Below are positions 6,788 to 12,877 of a DNA stretch of 48,364 nucleotides, piece by piece. The notes below the pieces were generated by a model that had not been told where the DNA came from, did no database searches, and saw only the letters and a program-made list of their open reading frames with translations. The translations under genes and the position numbers were made by a program. This DNA is from a virus. The stretch lies in IMG/VR virus record IMGVR_UViG_3300040758_000080, positions 1 through 48,364 of that record, one strand, 5' to 3'. Numbering within the stretch: position 1 is the first letter of the stretch; each line of letters opens with the position of its first letter.

Positions 6788-6960
6788 AAGGCACCGATGT
6801 AACGCCAGACGAGCGCAAATGCGAACACGGTTACTGCGACTCAAAGGATTGCCGCTGCCTGTGTCACGATAAGAGCCTGCATGAGCCGCCAGATACAAAA
6901 GCTGGGCCGGGAGACTGCATGGACTTTGGGACGAGGAAACGCAATTGCCCGTCCCGATGA
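6784..6960 (+). CDS. Cysteine-rich small protein
   Basis: A 58-residue protein from ATG 6784 (overlap with the preceding stop). It contains seven cysteines (CEHGYC, CRCLC, GDC, NC) and two histidines among few hydrophobic residues, which suggests a zinc-binding mini-domain. No family recognised. Confidence 0.6.
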   Translation: MKGTDVTPDERKCEHGYCDSKDCRCLCHDKSLHEPPDTKAGPGDCMDFGTRKRNCPSR

Positions 6961-7346
6961 CACCCCCGCCGCCACCCGACAACCGCATGGCCGAGCTTGA
7001 CGCTTTGCTGCGTAGGAAGCCCCAGGACGCGCCGCGCCGCCAGGTGGCACCCAAGGCACCCCCAGCCTACCTGACCGGCCTTGCAGCCGAGCTACGCGCC
7101 AGGGCGGTGGCAAGGGCAGCGCACGCGAGGGAATGCCGAGCGCGGATGAGGGCAGAGCGGAAAGAGACCACCCGGAAGAACCGGCAAGCGTCGGCGACGC
7201 ACGCCCGCGAGGTTTACTTGGCGAACATCCGCGCCGAGAAGCGGGCCATTATCCGCGCGGCGCTGGCGAACGGGCCAGTTTCGGATTCGACTGTGCCGCT
7301 GGAAAAGCGGTTCGCGGCGTTTCGGATGTTGAGGGCCGGGGCATGA
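6957..7346 (+). CDS. Basic, helical small protein
   Basis: A 129-residue protein from ATG 6957 (ATGA overlap); a TTG at 6945 is an alternative start. Proline-rich N-terminus (MTPPPPPDNR), then long Arg/Ala-rich helix (ELRARAVARAAHARECRARM). Strongly basic; probably binds nucleic acid. Function unknown. Confidence 0.65.
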   Translation: MTPPPPPDNRMAELDALLRRKPQDAPRRQVAPKAPPAYLTGLAAELRARAVARAAHARECRARMRAERKETTRKNRQASATHAREVYLANIRAEKRAIIRAALANGPVSDSTVPLEKRFAAFRMLRAGA

Positions 7347-7792
7347 AGCCATTAGGGACACTACGCGCGTTTGAAAAAACAATCACTGCGAAAGTAAGCC
7401 CGGCGGAGAGCTACACCTTCAAGCAGAACAAATTTCGTTGGCGCAATCGCGTTAGGAACGTGGCCGAGGACGTGGCTAATCCGCATTCACGCCTATCTCC
7501 ATGCAAATGGGCTTTTCGCATGGCGACGTGCGCATCCGTGCTGAAGTACTTTGCCTCTCTTCCCAACCAGGCGGCGGTGGACGCCCATGCAAAGTTTATC
7601 GAGGCATCGCCGAATGTGATTATCCAGTGGATGAAGGCATGCGCCGAACATTGCCGAGCAGAAACGGCACGTTGCAGGCGCGAAGGCATAAACCCCGAAA
7701 CCAGACTGTTCGAAGACTGCTTCATCAAGGCAAAAACCGCTATCCTGGCGTGGAAGAAACACCTTGATGACGAACGCGCTGGAATTGAATAG
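7343..7792 (+). CDS. Hypothetical protein, 149 aa; last gene of the rightward early operon
   Basis: ATG 7343 overlaps the preceding stop. A longer frame opens upstream but runs inside the previous gene. Mixed composition, helical C-terminal half with several cysteines (MKACAEHCRAETARC). No motif recognised. Two hairpins follow it before the convergent operon. Confidence 0.7.
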   Translation: MKPLGTLRAFEKTITAKVSPAESYTFKQNKFRWRNRVRNVAEDVANPHSRLSPCKWAFRMATCASVLKYFASLPNQAAVDAHAKFIEASPNVIIQWMKACAEHCRAETARCRREGINPETRLFEDCFIKAKTAILAWKKHLDDERAGIE

Positions 7793-7818
7793 AGCCGGAA
7801 TGCCACGGGAGGGGAAAA

Positions 7819-7841
7819 GGCAGGGCTTAACGCACCCTGCC
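7819..7841. terminator. Hairpin 1 between convergent operons
   Basis: GGCAGGG (7819-7825) pairs with CCCTGCC (7835-7841) over a 9-nt loop. A further CCACGG (7803-7808) could pair with CCGTGG (7840-7845) as an alternative outer stem. It lies 27 nt after the rightward stop, in a position fit to stop transcription from either side. No T tract on either strand. Confidence 0.5.
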
Positions 7842-7844
7842 GTG

Positions 7845-7863
7845 GCGAGGCGTCCAACCTCGC
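7845..7863. terminator. Hairpin 2 between convergent operons
   Basis: GCGAGG (7845-7850) pairs with CCTCGC (7858-7863) over a 7-nt loop, directly after hairpin 1 and 24 nt beyond the end of the leftward operon. Two stable hairpins in tandem suggest a bidirectional, possibly Rho-assisted, terminator. Confidence 0.5.
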
Positions 7864-7886
7864 GGCGCTTGCGAGATGCGGAGGCC

Positions 7887-8084
7887 CTAACGTGGGCGAG
7901 ACACCTCTACAAAACTCGATGCGATCTCTTCCTCCAGAACCTTCACCTCCAAGGCGTCTGAAATCCTTTGCCGCATCCTGTTCGCGATGATTCGAGGGAT
8001 GACTGGGTTAACGGACCACCTCATCATCGCGGAGCACTCCTCGTCGAACTGATCGAGGACGTACTTGGCCTCTTCGAGTGTCAT
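7887..8084 (-). CDS. Hypothetical protein, 65 aa; last gene of the leftward operon
   Basis: Start on the minus strand at 8084, preceded by AAGGAAAA about 8 nt upstream. Helical, acidic (MTLEEAKYVLDQFDEECSAM, ISDALEVKVLEEEIASSF). No motif recognised. It does not have the leader hairpin of its upstream neighbours. Confidence 0.65.
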   Translation of the reverse strand: MTLEEAKYVLDQFDEECSAMMRWSVNPVIPRIIANRMRQRISDALEVKVLEEEIASSFVEVSRPR

Positions 8085-8109
8085 CGCCCGATTTTCCTTT
8101 CAGGCCGAA

Positions 8110-8424
8110 TCAGCATCGGTTCATCTCCTTGGTGCGCTGGCAAAAGAACCGCCCGCACTCCAATCCGTGACCGTGCCAGAAAGCCGTAACAGGCTCCCAT
8201 CCTTCCGCGAATCCGAAGGACGCCTGAATCGTGATATCTCCGTCTCCGGCTGCGTTGCGAACCGTGGCGCGATATCCCATGTGGACAGGCGGCAACACTT
8301 CAAGGAAGTAGTACCAGAGTTCCTCGTCAACTTCCACCATGCGGCCAGTGTCGCGGGCTTCGCAGAACTGCCGTATTGTGTTCATACTGAACACTTGCGG
8401 CGCTTCGGTCGTAATCGTTTCCAT
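8110..8424 (-). CDS. Conserved small phage protein, 104 aa
   Basis: Start at 8424 with GGAGAAAAAAA just upstream. The segment MVEVDEELWYYFLEVLPPVH and the ending GFAEGWEPVTAFW recur in phage accessory proteins of unknown role. Its ribosome binding site is immediately 3' of a perfect TCCCGC-loop-GCGGGA hairpin (8436-8452), so translation is likely controlled. Confidence 0.7.
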   Translation of the reverse strand: METITTEAPQVFSMNTIRQFCEARDTGRMVEVDEELWYYFLEVLPPVHMGYRATVRNAAGDGDITIQASFGFAEGWEPVTAFWHGHGLECGRFFCQRTKEMNRC

Positions 8425-8435
8425 TTTTTTCTCCT

Positions 8436-8452
8436 TCCCGCTGGATGCGGGA
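8436..8452 (-). promoter_or_regulatory. Leader hairpin with AUCCA loop, copy 4
   Basis: In the leftward mRNA the element reads UCCCGC-AUCCA-GCGGGA, directly followed by AGGAG. The 6-bp stem is perfect and differs from the other copies, but the loop is the same. Confidence 0.6.
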
Positions 8453-8508
8453 GTCTAATTGCAGTTTCGGTTTGCCACAGGGCACGCGGCGGAGGCACAC
8501 GGCGAAGA

Positions 8509-8718
8509 TCAAGCTTGCCACGGGCCGTAGTTTTTGCGACCACCATTGATCTCGGTCTGCCGTGTAGCACCACAAGAGCAGATGTCGGTACGGATGATAT
8601 TGCCATGCGCGCGTTGACGCTCGGGGTGTGCGGCGCATTGCTCTGGGGTGACGCAGGTGGTCCAGCCATAGTCCTTACTGGCCTCGGGGTGTGCTGTTCG
8701 GTGGGTGTGGTTGCTCAT
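8509..8718 (-). CDS. Small conserved phage protein with CSCGATRQ motif
   Basis: A 69-residue protein. Start at 8718 with AGGAGAG upstream. Residues HPERQRAHGN and ICSCGATRQTEINGGRKNYG with terminal PW match a recurrent small phage protein; His/Cys spacing suggests zinc binding. Role unknown. Leader hairpin copy 1 precedes its ribosome binding site. Confidence 0.7.
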   Translation of the reverse strand: MSNHTHRTAHPEASKDYGWTTCVTPEQCAAHPERQRAHGNIIRTDICSCGATRQTEINGGRKNYGPWQA

Positions 8719-8728
8719 TTTCTCTCCT

Positions 8729-8745
8729 GATCGCTGGATGCGATC
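8729..8745 (-). promoter_or_regulatory. Leader hairpin with AUCCA loop, copy 1
   Basis: The mRNA reads GAUCGC-AUCCA-GCGAUC, then AGGAG. A 6-bp perfect stem. Together with upstream bases to about 8756 (CAGAATCGTAATA on the minus strand) it is shared with copies 2 and 3. Confidence 0.65.
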
Positions 8746-8747
8746 TA

Positions 8748-8813
8748 TTACGATTCTGCTAATGTTTCCAACACAATCCAGTCCTTCATTCCAAGGCGGT
8801 TTGGCACGCCCAC
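8748..8813 (-). CDS. Possible 21-aa peptide
   Basis: A minus-strand GTG at 8813 with GAGAGG 6 nt upstream encodes VGVPNRLGMKDWIVLETLAES, ending in TAATAG inside the conserved leader element. An internal ATG lies at 8789. Composition is protein-like, but it rests only on the ribosome binding site and reading frame. Confidence 0.35.
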   Translation of the reverse strand: MGVPNRLGMKDWIVLETLAES

Positions 8814-8823
8814 ACGGTACCTC

Positions 8824-9150
8824 TCATTCGGACTCCGGTGTGGGGTATCCGCGCCACCCGCCACATGGCCAACGCAACTCCGCCGCTGCTCCAGAATCGA
8901 GTGCGGCGCTCGACATGTCAGACGCCGATCTAACCAGGGTGACATCGGGCAGGTCTTGACCCCGGCGCGGCATTCCACCAGCCTGCATTGTGGCGCTAGC
9001 CCCGGATATGTCCACTGTCTGTGTTGCCACCCCCTGAAGGTACGAAACGCGAGCGTCGAGCGCCTTCAGTATCGTTGGGCGGGTTCGATGTTCACGCCGA
9101 ATCCACGCCGCGAAGTCACGTAACTCGTTGATGACTAATTCGTTATCCAT
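8824..9150 (-). CDS. Hypothetical protein, 108 aa
   Basis: Start at 9150 chosen because GGAG lies about 10 nt upstream; the open frame extends further but inside the next gene. N-terminal helix (MDNELVINELRDFAAWIRRE), then a low-complexity, possibly flexible C-terminal half. The N-terminus overlaps the end of the gene at 9143. No family recognised. Confidence 0.6.
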   Translation of the reverse strand: MDNELVINELRDFAAWIRREHRTRPTILKALDARVSYLQGVATQTVDISGASATMQAGGMPRRGQDLPDVTLVRSASDMSSAALDSGAAAELRWPCGGWRGYPTPESE

Positions 9151-9400
9151 GAATGTCAGGCTCCGGTTGACACGATGGCATTTCGTCCAACCACTCCATC
9201 TCATCCGGCTTGACGCCTAACCATCCGCCAACCCCAAGCACTGCCACTGCCCCATGTGGATTGAGATAGATCTCGTCGGCACTATAGATGCCAGCAGACG
9301 CGACATTGCGATGCCCAATCGGCCAATCTCCGTGAATAGTGCGAAGCAATCGCAGCCGAGATTTGGGATGAGTCGCCCATGTGGGTATTGGCTCACGCAT
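9143..9400 (-). CDS. Conserved small phage protein (GDWPIGH family pattern)
   Basis: An 85-residue protein; start at 9400 after AAGGAAA. The order GDWPIGHRNV, then YLNPHGAVAVLGVGGWLGVK and PDEMEWL is a pattern seen in small phage and prophage proteins of unknown function. Overlaps its neighbours by a few bases at both ends, so it is tightly coupled. Confidence 0.65.
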   Translation of the reverse strand: MREPIPTWATHPKSRLRLLRTIHGDWPIGHRNVASAGIYSADEIYLNPHGAVAVLGVGGWLGVKPDEMEWLDEMPSCQPEPDIHG

Positions 9401-10232
9401 TGCGTTTCCTTCGGCTGCTCTGGATTGCGGCCACAGCCAACGCGGCAACGTGGATCATTTGCTTCTCGAAATCAAGCGATGCGTCGTAATCTCCGGTGAG
9501 ACGAGTATTCCAGCCGGCTACCTGGGCGCGACAGAGGTATGTGTGCGCGAACGCAACCCACTCGGGCAGTTTATGCGTATCGTCATGCGCTGGACCTCCC
9601 CACTTGAAATCCTGAGATTCGCGCCGACGCGCAATCTCTCCAAAGATATGTGACAGCGAAGTTTCAGCCTGTAATCGCGTGTCGGCGTTCTTGACGTGGC
9701 AGGCATCTGCTGGCATCTCTCTCCCATCGGTACCAAATTCCCGAAGCCGAGCGTGTTTAGTAGCAGTGCATTTCATCCCCATCAACCCGTCTCCCAAGCA
9801 GATACACCCAGGCGGGATATCGTAGAGAGATTTAGGGTTAGCGCAAGTGGCTTCTGGTTCTGGGTCGATGGCTGAATAGTCTGGGTATCCGCTTGATTTC
9901 GCAGGCCGATTGTCCACAGGTGGGGACGGGTCGTGGCATTCGCAATGCTTAAACGTAGGGGATACGCAATCGCACACCCCGGTCATAAGATCCGCACCGC
10001 GATTGGCGCAAATACAGTGCTCTGCTTTCTGCCAATCCTCGGGTCGGTTCATCAGGTTCTTGGCGCAGTCTCGCAGGCTCGTAATCTCTCCGGCCATCAG
10101 ATCGATGGCCGTAATCGAGTCGGTCCATACCCAATTTGGGAAGAGTTCGGCGTACCGAGATAACAGTCGTATCTCAATATCCACAAACGCCATTGCTCGA
10201 ACTTCCGTGACGGTAAGGGGCGTCTCGCTCAT
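9393..10232 (-). CDS. Phage protein with conserved C-terminal helical domain
   Basis: A 279-residue protein, the largest of the leftward operon. Start at 10232 with TGGAG upstream. A central cysteine-rich part (HCICANRGADLMTGVCDCVS, KHCECHD, CICLG) is followed by SLSHIFGEIARRRESQDFKW, GGPAHDDTH and HVAALAVAAIQS, a pattern of a widespread phage domain that may be related to all-alpha nucleotide pyrophosphohydrolases (inference). The Cys clusters and the C-terminal domain look like a fusion of two modules. Confidence 0.65.
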   Translation of the reverse strand: MSETPLTVTEVRAMAFVDIEIRLLSRYAELFPNWVWTDSITAIDLMAGEITSLRDCAKNLMNRPEDWQKAEHCICANRGADLMTGVCDCVSPTFKHCECHDPSPPVDNRPAKSSGYPDYSAIDPEPEATCANPKSLYDIPPGCICLGDGLMGMKCTATKHARLREFGTDGREMPADACHVKNADTRLQAETSLSHIFGEIARRRESQDFKWGGPAHDDTHKLPEWVAFAHTYLCRAQVAGWNTRLTGDYDASLDFEKQMIHVAALAVAAIQSSRRKRNA

Positions 10233-10492
10233 GCAGATACTCCATGGAAGCTATGGACGTGCCCGCGCGGGTCGGCCTTAATCCCGAAGCGGTTGGCGCG
10301 TTCCAACTGCTCAGGCGTGGTAGCCTGCCCGCATTCGCAGTGGAGCATATTGCGCTCATACCGCGCCCGGTCCTGAAGGTACTGGCGAGCGTTGTACAGC
10401 GTGTCGCTGGCGGAGCTTTCCATGTAGGCCGCGCGAAGGATTCGGACGGCTTCTTTATCGGCTTCGGTGTAGGCTGTCAGTGTGTTTTCCAT
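10229..10492 (-). CDS. Small protein with zinc-finger-like CxC motif
   Basis: An 87-residue protein. Start at 10492 with AGGAGAG upstream and leader hairpin copy 2 before it; the track upstream in the same frame is the duplicated control region, not coding. Helical N-terminus (DKEAVRILRAAYMESSASDT), then HCECGQATTPEQLERANRFG. The stop overlaps the next start. Confidence 0.65.
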   Translation of the reverse strand: MENTLTAYTEADKEAVRILRAAYMESSASDTLYNARQYLQDRARYERNMLHCECGQATTPEQLERANRFGIKADPRGHVHSFHGVSA

Positions 10493-10630
10493 GTTTTCTC
10501 TCCTGATCGATGGATGCGATCTATTACGATTCTGCGCCTCTCCCACTTCCCGCACAATCCCCACTTTGCGGGTTTCGAAAAAATCAAATGCGGGTATCGC
10601 ATTACCCCAATTCCGCGCTAAAATGCTGAT
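10493..10630. repeat. Duplicate copy of the divergent control region
   Basis: Matches 10884-11045 almost base for base from the CTCCTGATCG hairpin to GCTAAAATGCTGAT, apart from a handful of substitutions and a gap of roughly 25 nt. Similarity ends exactly where the small terminase ATG would begin. The 3' end of the gene at 10602 (HQHFSAELG) is encoded inside this copy. Confidence 0.85.
10505..10521 (-). promoter_or_regulatory. Leader hairpin with AUCCA loop, copy 2
   Basis: The mRNA reads GAUCG, loop CAUCCAU, CGAUC, then AGGAGAG. A 5-bp stem with the conserved loop core. Confidence 0.6.
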
Positions 10631-10883
10631 GCGGTATCTCTCCGCTCCATTCGTAGTGCCGAATTGGGAACCGCGCGCCGCGAGCCTGCCCATAGTACCA
10701 GCCGTACATCCTAAACATTAGGTAGTTGCAGTCTCGAACCGTGCGAAACTTGTACTCGCGCTGCGGAACTCCGCTGAGAACCTCTTCGCGCCCGCGCCGA
10801 ACTGGAAGGATGCCGGTTTCTTCGATCAATCGCTCAATCTTGCCATACTCAGGCGGAATGTACCAGCATGAAGTGTTAGTCAT
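10602..10883 (-). CDS. Hypothetical protein, 93 aa; first gene of the leftward operon
   Basis: Start at 10883 with AGGAGAAAA upstream and leader hairpin copy 3 before it. Aromatic-rich (YGKIERLIEETGILPVRRGR, YLMFRMYGWYYGQARGARFP). Being first behind the divergent promoter makes it the earliest product of this operon. The last residues are encoded in the duplicated control region. No family recognised. Confidence 0.65.
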   Translation of the reverse strand: MTNTSCWYIPPEYGKIERLIEETGILPVRRGREEVLSGVPQREYKFRTVRDCNYLMFRMYGWYYGQARGARFPIRHYEWSGEIPHQHFSAELG

Positions 10884-11045
10884 CTGCTTTTCTCCTGATC
10901 GTTGGATGCGATCTATTACGATTCTGCGCCTATCCCACTTCCCGCACAATACCCACTTTGCGGGTTTCGACAGAATCAATTGCGGGGAACCGCAACCCCC
11001 AAATGGGGGTATCGCTCTACCCTCATTCCGCGCTAAAATGCTGAT
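10884..11045. promoter_or_regulatory. Divergent control region (leftward operon / small terminase)
   Basis: 162 nt between divergent starts. It contains: leader hairpin copy 3; an inverted pair CCCGCA (10941-10946) / TGCGGG (10959-10964); two perfect palindromes, TTGCGGGGAACCGCAA (10980-10995) and CCCCCAAATGGGGG (10996-11009); and TAAAAT (11034-11039), 7 nt before the rightward ATG. The palindromes are good candidate operators. A leftward promoter must also lie here but could not be placed with confidence. Confidence 0.7.
10897..10913 (-). promoter_or_regulatory. Leader hairpin with AUCCA loop, copy 3
   Basis: The mRNA reads GAUCG, loop CAUCCAA, CGAUC, then AGGAG. The 5-bp stem is kept although the closing base differs from copies 1 and 2. 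Confidence 0.6.
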
Positions 11046-11046
11046 A
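11034..11046 (+). promoter_or_regulatory. -10 element for small terminase; likely leaderless start
   Basis: TAAAAT at 11034-11039 is followed by six bases and then ATG 11046. Transcription normally starts about 7 nt after a -10 element, so the mRNA would begin at the start codon. No ribosome binding site is present. No good -35 sequence is visible at the expected place, which may indicate activator dependence. Confidence 0.5.
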
Positions 11047-11537
11047 TGAAAAGAAAACGCGGCCGGCCCTCCGCTTACAGCCACGCTCGGGCTGATATGA
11101 TTTGCGCGAGGCTCGCAGAGGGCGAGTCCCTACGCTCAATCTGTGCCGATGCCACCATGCCAGCGGCTTGCACAGTGCGAGAGTGGATTCTCGCGGATCT
11201 CCATCATTTCGCAACACGTTATGCGCGCGCGAGAGACAAAGGGCTGGACAACATGGCGGATGAGTGCCTGGTGATCGCGGACTCGGCTACAGCAGAGGAT
11301 GCGCAGGCCCGGCGCCTGAGTGTTGACACGCGCAAGTGGTATCTGAGCAAGCTGGCTCCCAAGCGATACGGCGACCAGCAGGTGGCCAACGCCCAGGCCG
11401 GCGTGACGATCCAGCTCGCGGTGTTGCCGGCGGGCGCCGACGTGTCGAGCGGGTCAGTGGACTTGCGCGCGATGATCCGAGGTGGCGAGGTGCGGGCGTT
11501 GCCGGCGCCGGCGTCAGGTGACGATGACGCCTCGTGA
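11046..11537 (+). CDS. terS: Small terminase subunit (DNA packaging)
   Basis: A 163-residue protein. KRKRGRPSAYSHARADMICA, then RLAEGESLRSICADATMPA, TVREWI, FATRYARARDKGLDNMADE and DTRKWYLSKLAPKRYGD follow the order of Sf6-type small terminases: N-terminal helix-turn-helix, central oligomerisation helices, then the conserved RKW...LAPKKYGD motif. It would recognise the packaging site and recruit the large subunit. It is separated from the large subunit by about 2.3 kb. Start ATG 11046 lacks a ribosome binding site. Confidence 0.85.
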   Translation: MKRKRGRPSAYSHARADMICARLAEGESLRSICADATMPAACTVREWILADLHHFATRYARARDKGLDNMADECLVIADSATAEDAQARRLSVDTRKWYLSKLAPKRYGDQQVANAQAGVTIQLAVLPAGADVSSGSVDLRAMIRGGEVRALPAPASGDDDAS

Positions 11538-11709
11538 GCCGCGCGCGATGACGACCAGCTCGAGAAAACTCGATCGCTGGGACGCAATCAGATCTCGAGA
11601 CCGGCAGGCGCTGGCCAATCTGAGGATGGTCGGCCGGCGGGTGGATTGCGAATCGTGGTGTCGAGAGGTGGGACGGATGCTGCGCGACGAACTGCACAGA
11701 TCCCCCTAA
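11524..11709 (+). CDS. Small basic protein overlapping the terminase end
   Basis: A 61-residue protein from ATG 11524, or 53 residues from ATG 11548 just after the terminase stop. Arg-rich helical sequence (RKLDRWDAIRSRDRQALANL, WCREVGRMLRDELHRSP). No family recognised; support is coding-like composition and position. Confidence 0.5.
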   Translation: MTPREPRAMTTSSRKLDRWDAIRSRDRQALANLRMVGRRVDCESWCREVGRMLRDELHRSP

Positions 11710-12031
11710 CCCCCTTGGATTCAGCTAATTCCGCGCGCTGCAACGGCAGATTTACGCCGCGCCCTGGTTTCCCTGACAGGCTACCGCACTCCGCTCTCGG
11801 GTCGCGTCATTCACCGCGCCCCCGGTCTTGCGGACGGTCTTGCTTTCGGAGTCGCGCTGGGCATAGCGGCCCATCCCCACCCCGCCCGCGCATAGGATCG
11901 GCCGTCACGGGTGACTCAGCCGGATTGCGCGGTATTCTCATGGTTGTTCGCTTGATCCCGCAATCTTGGAGGTAGACATCTTTGATGTCGTCTGGAAGGA
12001 AGATCGCAGAGAGGTTCTTCACACGGTTATT

Positions 12032-12092
12032 ATGCTCCCTGAGTGCTTCAGTCGTCAAGGAAGACTTGACGACACGGCGCGACCGGGAGCAT
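12032..12092. promoter_or_regulatory. Nested inverted repeats (possible operator or structured leader)
   Basis: Outer arms ATGCTCCC (12032-12039) and GGGAGCAT (12085-12092) are perfect 8-bp complements. Inside lies a second perfect hairpin, TCGTCAAG (12052-12059) / CTTGACGA (12065-12072), loop GAAGA. The inner arm contains the TTGACG -35-like sequence, so the structure could be a repressor site over a promoter. Confidence 0.55.
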
Positions 12093-12095
12093 GAT
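12066..12095 (+). promoter_or_regulatory. Promoter-like element for 12114 gene
   Basis: TTGACG (12066-12071), 18 nt, CATGAT (12090-12095). The surrounding sequence CTTGACG...GGGAGCA..ATGGCG is repeated at 12439-12471, upstream of the next gene. Confidence 0.45.
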
Positions 12096-12113
12096 GGCGA
12101 CATTGGAGAAACC

Positions 12114-12443
12114 ATGAACGGCATCGAACGGATTGCCACCGAGCGGAAGCGGCAACTCAAACAAGAAGGTCGTGGCGCGGCGGAGCATGATGACAAGTGC
12201 GAGGACGGCCAACTAGCAGACGCCGCAGCCTGCTACGCGGCGACGTACCCCATCAAGAGAAACGACGGAAGTGATCCGTGGCCTTTTAGGTGGGTTCCGG
12301 CGCCGATCTTTAGAAATGAACCAACGCTGAAAAGAATCAAGCAATTATCCTTGGCCGGAGCGCTAATTGCGGCAGAGATCGAGAGGCTCCAACGGCTGAG
12401 GACAAACATGCGCCCGTGTCGACCTGGTTGTCAAGCCGCTTGA
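12114..12443 (+). CDS. Conserved phage accessory protein, 109 aa
   Basis: ATG 12114 with TTGGAG upstream. The pattern IERIATERKRQLKQEG, AEHDD...GQLADAAACYA, WPFRW, then KRIKQLSLAGALIAAEIERL is that of a common small phage protein of unknown function. The end is cysteine-containing and variable. A 7-codon ORF (12094-12117, MATLEKP) overlaps the start by ATGA and could act as a coupling leader. Confidence 0.7.
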   Translation: MNGIERIATERKRQLKQEGRGAAEHDDKCEDGQLADAAACYAATYPIKRNDGSDPWPFRWVPAPIFRNEPTLKRIKQLSLAGALIAAEIERLQRLRTNMRPCRPGCQAA

Positions 12444-12468
12444 CGCTGGCCGCCGGCGGGAGCACAAT
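12440..12468 (+). promoter_or_regulatory. Promoter with likely leaderless start
   Basis: TTGACG (12440-12445), 17 nt, CACAAT (12463-12468), then six bases and ATG 12475. A short hairpin GTCAAG-CCG-CTTGAC overlaps the -35 box, as in the related element at 12052-12072. Confidence 0.5.
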
Positions 12469-12474
12469 GGCGGT

Positions 12475-12669
12475 ATGGCGTATCCTTACGAAATGACCGA
12501 GAAGGCCCAGTGTACTACTGGGTTGGATCGCCCGCTGGAATTGCGGGAAAGTATTCAGTATGATCTGTCGCAGGCCGAAGCGAGGGTTATTCGGCTCAAG
12601 GAACTGCTCACCCTTCTCGAAGCACACCCGGAGGTCAACCGGATCATGGAGTTGCTGGCGAATCGGTGA
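12475..12669 (+). CDS. Small helical protein, 64 aa
   Basis: ATG 12475 lies 7 nt after a -10 box; GGGAG at 12458-12462 is 12 nt away, too far for an ideal site. A leucine-rich coiled-coil-like helix fills most of it (LRESIQYDLSQAEARVIRLK, ELLTLLEAHPEVNRIMELL). No family recognised. Confidence 0.65.
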   Translation: MAYPYEMTEKAQCTTGLDRPLELRESIQYDLSQAEARVIRLKELLTLLEAHPEVNRIMELLANR

Positions 12670-12679
12670 CGGAGGCCGT

Positions 12680-12877
12680 ATGGGAATAACGAAACTGCTG
12701 GTGATCCCCAAAGCCGGCCGGCTGAGGGAGATCCGGTGCCTGTTGAGCGCGCCGGTATTCGGGCTTGCGGCGGAGTGGCGGGCGCTGGACATGATGGAGA
12801 TAGCACACGTGAGTCGATCATCTCTGGCGCGTTACCGCCGCAACGTTATGATGCGAGCGGGAGTCGAGAAGCTGTGA
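12680..12877 (+). CDS. Small helix-turn-helix-like protein
   Basis: A 65-residue protein from ATG 12680 with GGAGG at 12671-12675. The C-terminal half, LDMMEIAHVSRSSLARYRRN, has the shape of a helix-turn-helix. Possibly a regulator. Its stop overlaps the next GTG (GTGA). Confidence 0.55.
   Translation: MGITKLLVIPKAGRLREIRCLLSAPVFGLAAEWRALDMMEIAHVSRSSLARYRRNVMMRAGVEKL

Larger units (their letters stand above)
11710..12113. other. 404-nt gap without a convincing gene
   Basis: A 109-codon frame at 11646-11975 crosses it, but its composition (PRPGFPDRLPHSALGSRHSP) looks non-coding. The frame starting at 11985 (MSSGRKIAERFF) runs into the gene at 12114 and might be an N-terminal extension. The right end holds a nested inverted repeat at 12032-12092 and a promoter-like pair at 12066-12095. 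The minus-strand frame here has no ribosome binding site. Confidence 0.5.

Noticed and set aside
7764-7961. 65-codon plus frame at the convergent junction
   Set aside because: It overlaps the end of the leftward gene at 7887 and contains both terminator-like hairpins; ribosome binding site is absent.
8748-8978. 76-codon minus frame MECRAGVKT...
   Set aside because: Its first half is a shadow of the gene at 8824-9150. Only the last 21 codons, from a GTG with a good site, were kept as a low-confidence peptide.
11646-11975. 109-codon plus frame and 129-codon minus frame (11807-12196)
   Set aside because: Composition is Pro/Arg/Ser-rich in both; neither has a ribosome binding site or coupling. 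A decayed gene cannot be excluded.
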